This document shows positions 1 through 6,732 of a DNA stretch of 12,028 nucleotides, piece after piece. The translations under genes were made by a program, and so were the position numbers. This DNA is from an uncultured Treponema sp. (GTDB lineage: Bacteria; Spirochaetota; Spirochaetia; Treponematales; Treponemataceae), in contig CAKZZR010000021.1 of the NCBI GenBank assembly GCA_937885475.1, positions 1 through 12,028 of the forward strand. The letters run 5' to 3'. Every line of letters starts with the position of its first letter. The first letter of the stretch is position 1. A model generated the notes under the pieces. It made no database searches, had not been told where the DNA came from, and worked only from the letters and a program-made list of their open reading frames with translations.

Positions 1-1
1 A

Positions 2-24
2 CTTCGACTGGAAGCTATTTTTTT
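2..24 (+). terminator. Probable intrinsic terminator of an upstream gene, cut by the window edge
   Basis: A short stem (CTTC at 2-5 with GAAG at 11-14, loop GACTG) is followed after three bases by seven T residues (18-24). This is the shape of a Rho-independent terminator for a + strand gene lying to the left of the window. The stem is only 4 bp, so it is weak as seen; whether it extends cannot be judged because the sequence starts at its base. Confidence 0.35.
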
Positions 25-73
25 AATACCTATACATCAAAAATTGATTTCCATGCCTTGCATCTTCTTTATA

Positions 74-102
74 TAGAAAAAATATCAATAATATGCTACA
101 CT
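74..102 (+). promoter_or_regulatory. Candidate promoter of the U32 gene, start site close to the ATG
   Basis: TGCTACACT (94-102) fits an extended -10 element (TGn followed by TACACT). TAGAAA (74-79), 17 bases upstream of the hexamer, matches four of six -35 consensus positions. The -10 ends 7 bases before the ATG at 110 and no Shine-Dalgarno sequence is visible, so a leaderless transcript is the simplest reading. The elements are degenerate and an AT-rich background makes chance matches likely. Positions 25-73 show nothing else. Confidence 0.35.
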
Positions 103-109
103 ACGCCCT

Positions 110-2479
110 ATGTGTGAATTATTAGCGCCTGCGGGTAATATTGAATCTCTGGACGCTGCAATCGGCGAGGGTGCTGATGCGGTGTATCTTGGCTTGAAAA
201 GCTTTAATGCGCGCCTCAGAACCTCTAATTTTGCGTGGAATCAGTTTGAGGCGGCGGTGAATGCCGTTCACAAGCGGAACAAGAAAATCTATGTTACCGT
301 CAATACGGTCTGCGAGGAATGGGAGACAGAGCGTCTGTACCGCTTGCTTTCGTATTTGAACAAGGTCGGTCCGGACGGACTTATCGTTCAGGACACCGGC
401 ATTATCCGCATGTGTCAGGAATTCTTTCCGAATCTTGAGCTTCACGCATCTACTCAGATGAACGTGGAAAGCGCCGCCGCCGCAAACCTTTTGCATAAGG
501 AAGGGCTTACCCGCGTCGTCGTTGCACGAGAACTGGGGATTGAGGAAATACGCTATATAAAGGAACACACAAAGGCTCAGATAGAAATGTTCGTGCATGG
601 TGCGCTCTGCGTGAGCGAAAGCGGACTCTGCTTGTTCTCAAGCTTCCTTGGCGGAAAATCCGCGAACCGGGGCATGTGCACGCAGGCGTGCCGTCGCTTT
701 TATACTGCGGAATATTCCGAGGGAATCAAGCAGGGCTATTATTTTTCACCGTGCGACATGCAGCTTATTGAGCATATCCCGGAATTGTGCGATATAGGCG
801 TGGATTCCTTTAAGATTGAAGGACGCATGAAGAGTGCTGAATACGTCGGAAGCGTCGTTGCCGCCTACCGTTATGTCATTGACCACTATAAAGACGACCG
901 GAAGGGTGCTGTTGCCGCCGGAAAGCGTATGCTTGCTTCGGATTTTGCTCGCTCAAAGACCGACTACTGGTATGGCTTTAAAGAAATCGGCGAGGGTGTT
1001 GAGAATGCCGGCGCAAAAATCCTGAATCCTGATCAGGCGGGCGGAACTGGAATCTATCTTGGAAAAATCGGGAACACAAAAAAAGCCCCCGACGAGCTTA
1101 TTGAGGACGTGAAGAAAAATGCTGCGCCTGATGCAACGCCAGAAAGTCTTAGAGTGGTGCTGGCAACGCTTACAGGCGGCTCCTATGATCCCGATCCGGG
1201 TGATTCAATCCGCCTTCATTCCAGAACTGACACTGGACGCGCAAGCCACAAGGTGCGCTACGTAACGGTTGATTCGGACGGTAAGCGGTGGATAGATATT
1301 CCTGCGGGCTTTAAGCCGGAGGACAGCGTGTATCTGCTTCAGATAAAAGCCATGTCAAAGCGCTATTCGCGCGTTCTGCCGAACGACCTGTCGCACTTCC
1401 GCCGCCAGCCCGCCGACGAATCGCTTCCTGTGCTTGATGTTACGCCGGTCGGCGACCGTGAGCTTTCCTATTTTCCTGAAGGCATTTACGTTCAGGTGTC
1501 AACGATTGCCGACGTGTTCCTTGCGCAGGCGCTGCACCCGGTTCGCTTGATTTTGGAATTCACGAACGACACAAAATACGATTTGCTTCATTCAAAGACG
1601 GTGCTGCCGTTCTCAAAAAGGGCAATCTACATTTCATTGGATCCATATTGTCCGGCAGCTGGCGAGGAGCAACTTGCCACTGAGCTTTCCTCTCTCATAG
1701 AACTTGGTTATTGTAATTTTGTTGCGAACAACATAGCCCATCTTCAATTGCTAAAGGGCAAGGCTGTGAACGTGATTGCAGGTCCATACTTGTACACGTT
1801 CAACCGTTGGGCTGTGTCATGGTTTGAGAATCAGGGAATCGGCGCGTTCGTCATGCCGTATGAGAATTCCCGCCGCAATCTTGAGGCAACTTTTGAGCCG
1901 TCCGTACGGGCGCGCGTGCTTGTGCCGGTGTTCGCGTATCCGGCGCTGTTCAGAATGCGCTTCCGACTGCCAGAAAGCTACGGCTTTACGTTCTTTTCTG
2001 ACAAAGAGGGCGCGGAATTCAAGGTCGCAAGCTCCTCAGACGGAACTTTCGTCATGCCGGAGCTGCCGTTCTCTCTGCTTGACAAGACGGAATTCCTTTC
2101 TCAGGCGGGCTTCAAGCGTATGCTCATCGATTTCTCCAAGGTTTCGATTACAAAGAATCAGATAAAGAGCATCTCCGGCTCGCTGCTCAAAAAGCAGGTG
2201 TTGCCAGAGATTTCCCGCTTCAACTGGAAGGATGGCTTCTATAATCCCCAGCAGATTGAGGAATATAAGGCGAGCAATGAGCGTGCCGCCGCCGCCCGTA
2301 TGCAGCAGAAGGGAAGGGGCTTTGCCCCCGGAGCCGGAGCAATGGCTGGTTCTGGCGCAACCCGCCCGCGAGGACAGCGCGGCGCTCAGAATGCATCCGG
2401 TTCAGGACGCAGAGCCTCTGCCAACGGCCGCGGCTTTAATGGTAAGCCGGGCAGCAAGGGCAGAGGGCGCAGGGGCTAG
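110..2479 (+). CDS. Peptidase U32 family protein, RlhA-like 23S rRNA hydroxylation factor with RG-rich tail
   Basis: A 789-residue member of the U32 family. These proteins are now known mainly as prephenate-dependent RNA hydroxylation enzymes (RlhA on 23S rRNA, TrhP on tRNA) rather than proteases. Residues 5-250 form the U32 domain: the family signature is at 159-178 (EMFVHGALC start), and Cys167, Cys174, Cys190 and Cys194 match the expected iron-sulfur ligands. DSFKIEGRMKS at 232-242 is also typical. A middle domain (about 340-440) and a second U32-like half (about 445-715, with FNWKDGFYN at 704-712) give the long RlhA type, not the roughly 450-residue TrhP type. Residues 722-789 are a basic, Arg/Gly/Ala-rich and probably disordered tail beyond the usual family end. 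The ATG at 110 has no ribosome site but sits 7 bases after a candidate -10. It converges on ssb with 3 bp between stop codons. Family assignment is firm; the choice of RNA substrate is inferred. Confidence 0.88.
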   Translation: MCELLAPAGNIESLDAAIGEGADAVYLGLKSFNARLRTSNFAWNQFEAAVNAVHKRNKKIYVTVNTVCEEWETERLYRLLSYLNKVGPDGLIVQDTGIIRMCQEFFPNLELHASTQMNVESAAAANLLHKEGLTRVVVARELGIEEIRYIKEHTKAQIEMFVHGALCVSESGLCLFSSFLGGKSANRGMCTQACRRFYTAEYSEGIKQGYYFSPCDMQLIEHIPELCDIGVDSFKIEGRMKSAEYVGSVVAAYRYVIDHYKDDRKGAVAAGKRMLASDFARSKTDYWYGFKEIGEGVENAGAKILNPDQAGGTGIYLGKIGNTKKAPDELIEDVKKNAAPDATPESLRVVLATLTGGSYDPDPGDSIRLHSRTDTGRASHKVRYVTVDSDGKRWIDIPAGFKPEDSVYLLQIKAMSKRYSRVLPNDLSHFRRQPADESLPVLDVTPVGDRELSYFPEGIYVQVSTIADVFLAQALHPVRLILEFTNDTKYDLLHSKTVLPFSKRAIYISLDPYCPAAGEEQLATELSSLIELGYCNFVANNIAHLQLLKGKAVNVIAGPYLYTFNRWAVSWFENQGIGAFVMPYENSRRNLEATFEPSVRARVLVPVFAYPALFRMRFRLPESYGFTFFSDKEGAEFKVASSSDGTFVMPELPFSLLDKTEFLSQAGFKRMLIDFSKVSITKNQIKSISGSLLKKQVLPEISRFNWKDGFYNPQQIEEYKASNERAAAARMQQKGRGFAPGAGAMAGSGATRPRGQRGAQNASGSGRRASANGRGFNGKPGSKGRGRRG

Positions 2480-2482
2480 AGC

Positions 2483-2941
2483 CTAAAAAGCGACCGCTTC
2501 TTCCTCCTGAAACTCAGCTTGCTCTGCCAGACTCTCTTCCTGAGCGCGGGCAGACATATTGGCTTCCTTGATTGCTGCAAGCTTCTCTTCTGAGGTGGCG
2601 GCAGCAGGAGCGAAGCGTTTTTTGAATTCAACGTGCTCAGCAACAATGGTAACGCGGCTTGTGTTCTTTCCTTCCTCCGTCGTCCAGCGGTTCTGCTTGA
2701 GCCGCCCCACAACGCGCATTCCTCTGCCTTTGTCGCAGTTCTTCTCACAGGCATCGGCAAGTTTTCCGAATGCTTCGATGTTAAAATAAGACACTTCATT
2801 GATTCCTTCGCCTCCTAAGTTCTTATAAAAGCGGTTGACTGCAATCGGAACGGTGCATACCTTGTAGCCGTTCGGCGTGCTGCGGGTTTTGGGCGCTCTG
2901 GTTACATTTCCTTCGATAATCAAAGAATTCAACTGGTTCAT
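2483..2941 (-). CDS. ssb: Single-stranded DNA-binding protein
   Basis: A 152-residue SSB, the protein that coats single-stranded DNA in replication and repair and recruits partners through its C-terminal tip. The N-terminal OB fold (about 1-110) starts MNQLNSLIIEGNVTRAP and contains the family patterns VSYFNIEAFGKLAD and MRVVGRLKQNRW. After an Ala/Glu-rich linker, the protein ends EEEAVAF. This keeps the acidic run and final Phe of the usual DDDIPF tip but has Ala where Pro is normal. The start ATG (2939-2941) has a good GAGG site five bases upstream. The leader between promoter and start is about 68 bases and contains a perfect palindrome. No primosomal or ribosomal S6/S18 genes flank it, although rpsF-ssb-rpsR is common in bacteria. 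Family identity is certain; the effect of the altered tip is not known. Confidence 0.96.
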   Translation of the reverse strand: MNQLNSLIIEGNVTRAPKTRSTPNGYKVCTVPIAVNRFYKNLGGEGINEVSYFNIEAFGKLADACEKNCDKGRGMRVVGRLKQNRWTTEEGKNTSRVTIVAEHVEFKKRFAPAAATSEEKLAAIKEANMSARAQEESLAEQAEFQEEEAVAF

Positions 2942-2970
2942 ACATACCTCATCTGTACTTGTGTGATTTT

Positions 2971-2984
2971 TTTCCGGCCGGAAA
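2971..2984. repeat. Perfect 14-bp palindrome in the ssb leader
   Basis: TTTCCGGCCGGAAA reads identically on both strands. It lies 30 bases upstream of the ssb start, within the predicted leader, about 20 bases before the GAGG site. As RNA it could form a TTTCC/GGAAA hairpin; as DNA it could be a dimer binding site. On the ssb strand it is followed by a run of A, not T, so it is not a terminator of the upstream gene. Confidence 0.55.
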
Positions 2985-3016
2985 TACGGCTCTTAGTTCA
3001 TCGAACCGTATGCCTT

Positions 3017-3047
3017 ATTAAAGCGGGGAGAATGGTGATTTCGGCAA
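3017..3047 (-). promoter_or_regulatory. Candidate ssb promoter
   Basis: On the minus strand TTGCCG (3042-3047) is followed, after a long 19-base spacer, by TTTAAT (3017-3022, five of six matches to TATAAT). Transcription would start near 3010, giving a leader of about 68 bases with the palindrome and the GAGG site. The spacer is longer than optimal, so this is tentative. Confidence 0.3.
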
Positions 3048-3095
3048 TCTTTTGAGAAAAAAAGTGAGAAAAATGAGAATTTTTTGAAAAAATAC

Positions 3096-5003
3096 CTAGG
3101 AATTGCTCAGAAGCCGCAGAATGTACAGCTCAACGTACATGGTGAGCGCGTCGTTTTCCTTGATTTTCTGCATGTTCGGCGTTTTTACCAGCGCTTCGGC
3201 AAGGCTCCGTACCCTGTCCACCGTGAACGTTGACGCGGAAATGGTCTTGATGACCTTGCGCGTGTAGTCGCGGATAAGGTTGTTCACGTCCTCGGTTAGC
3301 GAAAGGTGCGCTTCCTTCGTAATCATCTTGTTCCACAGCTTGAGGTAGGAATCAAGCTCGCGGTCTATGGTTGAGCCGGAAGGAATCAGCTCCTCGGCAA
3401 CGTTGCGTGCGGCTTCGATGACGGCTTCCTTTTTGTTCACGTAGCGTCCCGGAGAATGGTGATGAGAATTCTCTTCTGTAAGCGCCGCTTCCGCCGCCTT
3501 CGCGCTCTTTTTTTCCATCTCCTTTTCCTGTTTTTTGCGCGTCATAATCCCCATAATCCAGGACAGGATGGGAATTGTGTGCCAGAACGGCAGCATGACC
3601 TTTGCTGCGGCAAGAATTGACGAATTGGAGAGCATCAGCAGCTCCGCATAGGGAAGCAGTTTTCCGCCAGAGAAGATATGGAACGTGCCGCCGTCTTCGG
3701 AATGGTCGTTCTCGTAGTTCAGCATGGTAAGGAAGTTCGCGTTAAGAAGCGCCCACAGAACCGGAGAAACCTCGCGCACTTCCTTCTTAAGCACTTCCTC
3801 AAATTTCTTGTTGTCCTTCATTTCAGGAAGTTTTTTGTAGTCGCTGAGCGCGTTGAACCATTTGTCGGTCAAATCCTTCTCAACTGCATCGTGAGCCTCG
3901 TTTGCAAGCCGCACGACAAGCTGGAACACGCGCTTTTTGTAGATAAAATAGCGTGCGCCGGTCTCAACCTTGAACACAAGTATTTTTGGCAGCTCGTTGT
4001 TCTCTGATTCCGTGGTGAGTTTTTGAAGGAAGTCCTTCAAATCTTCCTCGTTGTACTGACCGTACAGAAGCGCACCTTTGGAGTCCTTGAGCTTAAGGAT
4101 GCTGTCCATTGAATAAAAGAACGGCGGCTTTGCGAGCGCGGCTTCCAGCTCTCGCAGGGCGTTCTCGCGGTTCTGCAGGGCGGTCGCCTTTTCCTTCAGG
4201 CCCATCATCCAAATTTCGGAAATTGCCACCGACTGAAGAATGTTTATGTCCTCAATCGTGCGCTCCTTGATTTTCTCAAAGTCCTGACGTATAAAAAAGC
4301 ACAGCTGATTCCAAAAGTAGAACGCGTCTCCGTCAAGATCAAACTGCTGGTCGGCGTTGTCTGGGTGCTGTATGAAGCGAGTAAAGAATGACTGGGCGCC
4401 GATTTCCTTTGAGGGGTTTGCGTTGCGCATTTTTTTCTGAAAATAGTCGTGGAATTCGTCCTTCTTGAGCATGTGGCGGATTTTTGCCATTGCCGCCCGC
4501 GTCAAAAAGTGAACGGGAACGCACGCCGGAAACAAAATGGAAGGAATGTCGCGCGGCATGAGCATACAGTACAAAAGCGGCGATTTTAAGTCCTGATTGT
4601 GCTGAAGGGTCTGAATCAGCTCCGCAGCCTCGCGTTTTTCTATCGCGTCCGCGGGAAGCTGCTTTGGCAGGTCCGTTATGGACGGAAATGGAACCGTTAT
4701 GTTGGATACGATGTCCTTGAATCGGTTTGCGTAATATACGGAATAGAAGGTGATGGATACGATGACGGTTTTTCCGCCCATCGTGGTAATGAAGACCTCA
4801 TGGCGGGAGGCCATGTCCTCAAATTCTTTCTGCAATGTGGATTCTGGAATCTCAATGTATTGCACAAGATTCGGCTGTTCTTCCAGATGTTTTGCCGCAT
4901 ATTTTTTAAGATAATCACAAAAATCTCTCAGAATGACGAATGCCGATTCCTGCCGTGATGCATAATGCCGCAGAATCGCACCTAAATTTGCAGATGTAGC
5001 CAT
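3096..5003 (-). CDS. Unidentified 635-residue protein with one hydrophobic segment
   Basis: I do not recognise a named family. From the ATG at 5003 the product has 635 residues (begins MATSANLGAILRHY), no signal peptide and a mixed alpha/beta look. Visible parts: a charged probable helix or coiled coil at about 270-292 (KEKATALQNRENALRELEAAL); a single hydrophobic stretch at about 461-487 (SSILAAAKVMLPFWHTIPIL and onward); a very basic/acidic Lys-Glu-Ala segment right after it (about 488-511); a His-rich patch (NSHHHSPG, about 512-519); and a helical C-terminus. It may be a membrane-anchored or peripheral cytoplasmic protein. A TTG at 5063 would add 20 residues and has an AGAGG site, but that site lies inside a hairpin, and a near-consensus promoter (5010-5038) sits between TTG and ATG, so I choose the ATG. 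It lies between hisF and ssb on the same strand. The gene is real judging by length and composition; function unknown. Confidence 0.85.
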   Translation of the reverse strand: MATSANLGAILRHYASRQESAFVILRDFCDYLKKYAAKHLEEQPNLVQYIEIPESTLQKEFEDMASRHEVFITTMGGKTVIVSITFYSVYYANRFKDIVSNITVPFPSITDLPKQLPADAIEKREAAELIQTLQHNQDLKSPLLYCMLMPRDIPSILFPACVPVHFLTRAAMAKIRHMLKKDEFHDYFQKKMRNANPSKEIGAQSFFTRFIQHPDNADQQFDLDGDAFYFWNQLCFFIRQDFEKIKERTIEDINILQSVAISEIWMMGLKEKATALQNRENALRELEAALAKPPFFYSMDSILKLKDSKGALLYGQYNEEDLKDFLQKLTTESENNELPKILVFKVETGARYFIYKKRVFQLVVRLANEAHDAVEKDLTDKWFNALSDYKKLPEMKDNKKFEEVLKKEVREVSPVLWALLNANFLTMLNYENDHSEDGGTFHIFSGGKLLPYAELLMLSNSSILAAAKVMLPFWHTIPILSWIMGIMTRKKQEKEMEKKSAKAAEAALTEENSHHHSPGRYVNKKEAVIEAARNVAEELIPSGSTIDRELDSYLKLWNKMITKEAHLSLTEDVNNLIRDYTRKVIKTISASTFTVDRVRSLAEALVKTPNMQKIKENDALTMYVELYILRLLSNS

Positions 5004-5009
5004 ATCTCC

Positions 5010-5038
5010 ATTATAGACGGATTCAGTGTAATTCTCAA
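5010..5038 (-). promoter_or_regulatory. Strong promoter directly abutting the start codon at 5003
   Basis: On the minus strand TTGAGA (5033-5038), 17-base spacer, TATAAT (5010-5015): five of six and six of six consensus matches at ideal spacing. The -10 ends 6 bases before the ATG, so transcription should begin at or next to the A of the ATG, leaving no leader. A GGAG stands only 2 bases before the ATG, too close to act as a normal ribosome site and probably upstream of the transcript. This promoter separates the unknown gene from hisF. Confidence 0.7.
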
Positions 5039-5058
5039 GTGTATGATGAGGCAGCTGG

Positions 5059-5080
5059 GGCAAAGAGTCCTCTTTCTGCC
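5059..5080 (-). repeat. Inverted repeat behind hisF, overlapping an alternative TTG start
   Basis: On the minus strand GGC-(AG)-AAAGAG-GA-CTCTTT-GCC forms a 9-bp stem with a two-base bulge and a tight loop, 15 bases after the hisF stop. No T run follows, so it is not a classical terminator, but it could slow polymerase or protect the hisF mRNA end. It contains both the apparent AGAGG site and the TTG at 5063 that would otherwise extend the next gene. Confidence 0.4.
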
Positions 5081-5095
5081 TTGTGGTACAGTTTT

Positions 5096-5860
5096 TTACA
5101 GACGCACCGGAACGCCATCGTTCTTGAGTACCTGCTTTATGCCGCCTACGGTGTATTTTCCGGAATGAACCATGGTCGCAATCAGCGCGGCGTCCGCCTT
5201 TCCTTCGGTAAGAACCTGCGTAAGGTGCTGCGGCGTTCCGGCTCCGCCAGATGCAATGACTGGAACAGGCACGGATTCCGCAATCATTTTGGTAAGCGCA
5301 ACATCATAGCCGTCCTTTGTGCCGTCCGCGTCCATTGAATTCAGTACTATCTCGCCTGCACCCAGAGAAACCGCTTTTTTTGCCCATTCCAGCGCGTCCA
5401 GCCCGGTGTCAACGCGTCCGCCGTGGATTGTTGTTCCGTAGCCGCTGGGCTTTGTAGCATCGCGACGCACGTCCATTCCCAGCACAATGCACTGGTTTCC
5501 AAAGACGCGCGCACCCTCGCGTATAAGCTCGGGGTTCTTTACTGCCTGACTGTTCAAGGAAACTTTTTCCGCTCCTGCAAGGATTGTGGCACGTATGTCG
5601 TCAAGGGTCGTTATGCCGCCGCCCACGCAGAAGGGAATGAACACCTGGCTTGCCACGCGAGAGATAAGCTCAAGAATGGGACCTCGTCCGCGTGCGCTTG
5701 CGATGATGTCATAGAACACCAGCTCGTCAACACCCTGACGGTAGTATTCTGCCGCCATGTCCACCGGGTCGCCGATGTCTATATTGTTCAGGAATTTAAC
5801 GCCCTTTGTCGTTCTTCCGTCTTTTACGTCCAGACAGACGATGATTCGCTTTTTTAACAT
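5096..5860 (-). CDS. hisF: Imidazole glycerol phosphate synthase, cyclase subunit HisF
   Basis: A 254-residue TIM-barrel protein of normal HisF length. With HisH it converts PRFAR plus ammonia into imidazole glycerol phosphate (histidine pathway) and AICAR (returned to purine synthesis). The two catalytic aspartates are in place: Asp11 (RIIVCLDVKDGR) and Asp130 (CIVLGMDVRRDA). Phosphate-binding and barrel motifs are canonical: FCVGGGITTLDD (77-88), IHGGRVDTGLDALEWA (145-160), LNSMDADGTKDGYD (173-186), VIASGGAGT (201-209). The ATG (5858-5860) has a GGAG site five bases upstream, inside the 13-bp gap after hisH, so the two are translated from one message. No other his gene is in the window. Confidence is high; this is a canonical cyclase, not a divergent paralogue, by eye. 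Confidence 0.97.
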   Translation of the reverse strand: MLKKRIIVCLDVKDGRTTKGVKFLNNIDIGDPVDMAAEYYRQGVDELVFYDIIASARGRGPILELISRVASQVFIPFCVGGGITTLDDIRATILAGAEKVSLNSQAVKNPELIREGARVFGNQCIVLGMDVRRDATKPSGYGTTIHGGRVDTGLDALEWAKKAVSLGAGEIVLNSMDADGTKDGYDVALTKMIAESVPVPVIASGGAGTPQHLTQVLTEGKADAALIATMVHSGKYTVGGIKQVLKNDGVPVRL

Positions 5861-5873
5861 AGTCGCTCCACGC

Positions 5874-6509
5874 TTATGCGCTCTTCGTGAAATTTTTCAG
5901 AATCTGCATTCCTTTCTCGCCGGATTTTTCCGGGTGGAACTGGAATACGGTGATGTTGCCCTGCTCAATGCACGCGGGAACCTGAATGCCATAGTCCGCC
6001 GTTGCCTTGATGACGGTTTTGTCGTCCGGGCAGATGACATACGAATGCACGAAATAAAAATCCGAATGTTGTGGCACAGAATCAAAAAGATGTGAGCCGC
6101 CGTTTGTGTAGGTAAGGTCGCTCCAGCCCATGTGCGGCGATTTCAGCGCGCCGTCGGCATTTACTCCTGCTTCCTTCCACAGGTCCTTGAAGTGGCGGAT
6201 TTTTCCGGGAATAAGACCTAGGCATTCCGTGCCGCCTTCCTCTGAATAGTCAAAGATTATCTGCGAGCCAAGGCAGATTCCGGCAAGTGGCTTACCGCTT
6301 TTAGCCCATTCCTTTAAGAACACGTCAAAGCCGCTCTTTTTAAGCTCGCGCATGGCATAGGCGGCATCTCCCACGCCGGGAAAAATAATCCGGTCGCAGC
6401 CTTCAAGTGCCGCAGGGGTCTTAGAAAGCACAAATGGCGCGTTCAATGCCGAAAGCGCGCGTTCCACGCTGGTGATGTTTCCTGCGTTGTAGTCAACTAT
6501 TCCTGTCAT
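5874..6509 (-). CDS. hisH: Imidazole glycerol phosphate synthase, glutamine amidotransferase subunit HisH
   Basis: A 211-residue class I glutamine amidotransferase that hydrolyses glutamine and passes ammonia through the HisF barrel. The catalytic triad is visible: Cys79 in GICLGSQ (77-83), His192 and Glu194 in QFHPEKS (190-196). The oxyanion-strand motif PGVGD (44-48) and the N-terminal IVDYNAGNITSV are typical. The usual GICLGMQ has Ser in place of Met, a mild change. The ATG at 6509 lacks a ribosome binding site and stands 7 bases after a good -10, so it is probably a leaderless start. hisF follows after 13 bp. The product should be a cytoplasmic 1:1 heterodimer with HisF. Confidence 0.97.
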   Translation of the reverse strand: MTGIVDYNAGNITSVERALSALNAPFVLSKTPAALEGCDRIIFPGVGDAAYAMRELKKSGFDVFLKEWAKSGKPLAGICLGSQIIFDYSEEGGTECLGLIPGKIRHFKDLWKEAGVNADGALKSPHMGWSDLTYTNGGSHLFDSVPQHSDFYFVHSYVICPDDKTVIKATADYGIQVPACIEQGNITVFQFHPEKSGEKGMQILKNFTKSA

Positions 6510-6516
6510 GCTTTAA

Positions 6517-6545
6517 ATGATATTGAAAGCGGGCAAGTCTTGCAA
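6517..6545 (-). promoter_or_regulatory. hisHF promoter abutting the hisH start codon
   Basis: On the minus strand TTGCAA (6540-6545), 17-base spacer, TATCAT (6517-6522): four of six and five of six consensus matches at ideal spacing. The -10 ends 7 bases before the hisH ATG, predicting a start of transcription at or next to that codon. No his leader peptide, T-box or attenuator would fit in such a message, so any control would have to act on the DNA. Confidence 0.55.
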
Positions 6546-6564
6546 GCGTCAGGGGGTAAAATGC

Positions 6565-6617
6565 TATGGCTAAACACATTATAAAAGTTCAGAATTGAAA
6601 GAATGCTGTTAGCCATA
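6565..6617. repeat. Inverted repeat TATGGCTAA / TTAGCCATA enclosing a TATAAT
   Basis: TATGGCTAA (6565-6573) and TTAGCCATA (6609-6617) are perfect 9-bp inverted copies, with a further CATT (6577-6580) and AATG (6602-6605) able to pair inside. Centres are 44 bp apart, close to four helical turns. A perfect TATAAT on the minus strand (6578-6583) lies between the arms with no convincing -35. It could be a second, regulated hisHF promoter with paired operators, or an RNA hairpin. On the + strand an A run follows the repeat and on the minus strand the T run precedes it, so it is not a terminator in either direction. Confidence 0.45.
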
Positions 6618-6693
6618 AAAAAAAAGTTCCCAGTCGAGTTTCGTCTTTCAAAAGTGCACGCTCGCGTGCTACACCTTGTTGTGCCTTGGAACT
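6617..6693 (-). terminator. Structured terminator behind the OmpA-like gene, possible small RNA 3' end
   Basis: On the minus strand AGTTCC (6688-6693) pairs with GGAACT (6625-6630), immediately followed by nine T (6617-6625, the first T shared with the stem). Between the arms a second hairpin, GCACG-CGAG-CGTGC (6656-6669), forms the core. An outer stem closing a large branched loop, ending in a T run, is unlike a simple terminator hairpin and resembles the end of a structured RNA. I could not match it to SRP RNA, 6S, tmRNA or RNase P signatures. It ends the ompA-like transcript about 120 bases after the stop, or belongs to a separate small RNA. Confidence 0.5.
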
Positions 6694-6702
6694 ATATACG
6701 TT

Positions 6703-6732
6703 GCCGCTTTCGCGGCTGTGATAAGATGCCGC
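6703..6732 (-). other. Alternating hairpin arms GCGGC-GCCGC-GCGGC
   Basis: On the minus strand, nine bases after the OmpA-like stop codon, GCGGC (6728-6732), GCCGC (6712-6716) and GCGGC (6703-6707) follow in order. The middle arm can pair with either outer arm. The downstream pairing has a GAAA (GNRA-type) tetraloop and should dominate; the upstream one has an 11-base loop. Such mutually exclusive stems are typical of RNA switches, but may also be a simple mRNA 3' end structure. Confidence 0.4.

Noticed and set aside
122..598. 158-codon open frame antisense to the U32 gene
   Set aside because: It is opposite the conserved U32 domain and its composition is that of a reverse-strand shadow.
6565..6625. 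Terminator from the TATGGCTAA inverted repeat
   Set aside because: In the + direction the repeat is followed by A, and in the minus direction the T run precedes it, so neither orientation gives a hairpin followed by T.
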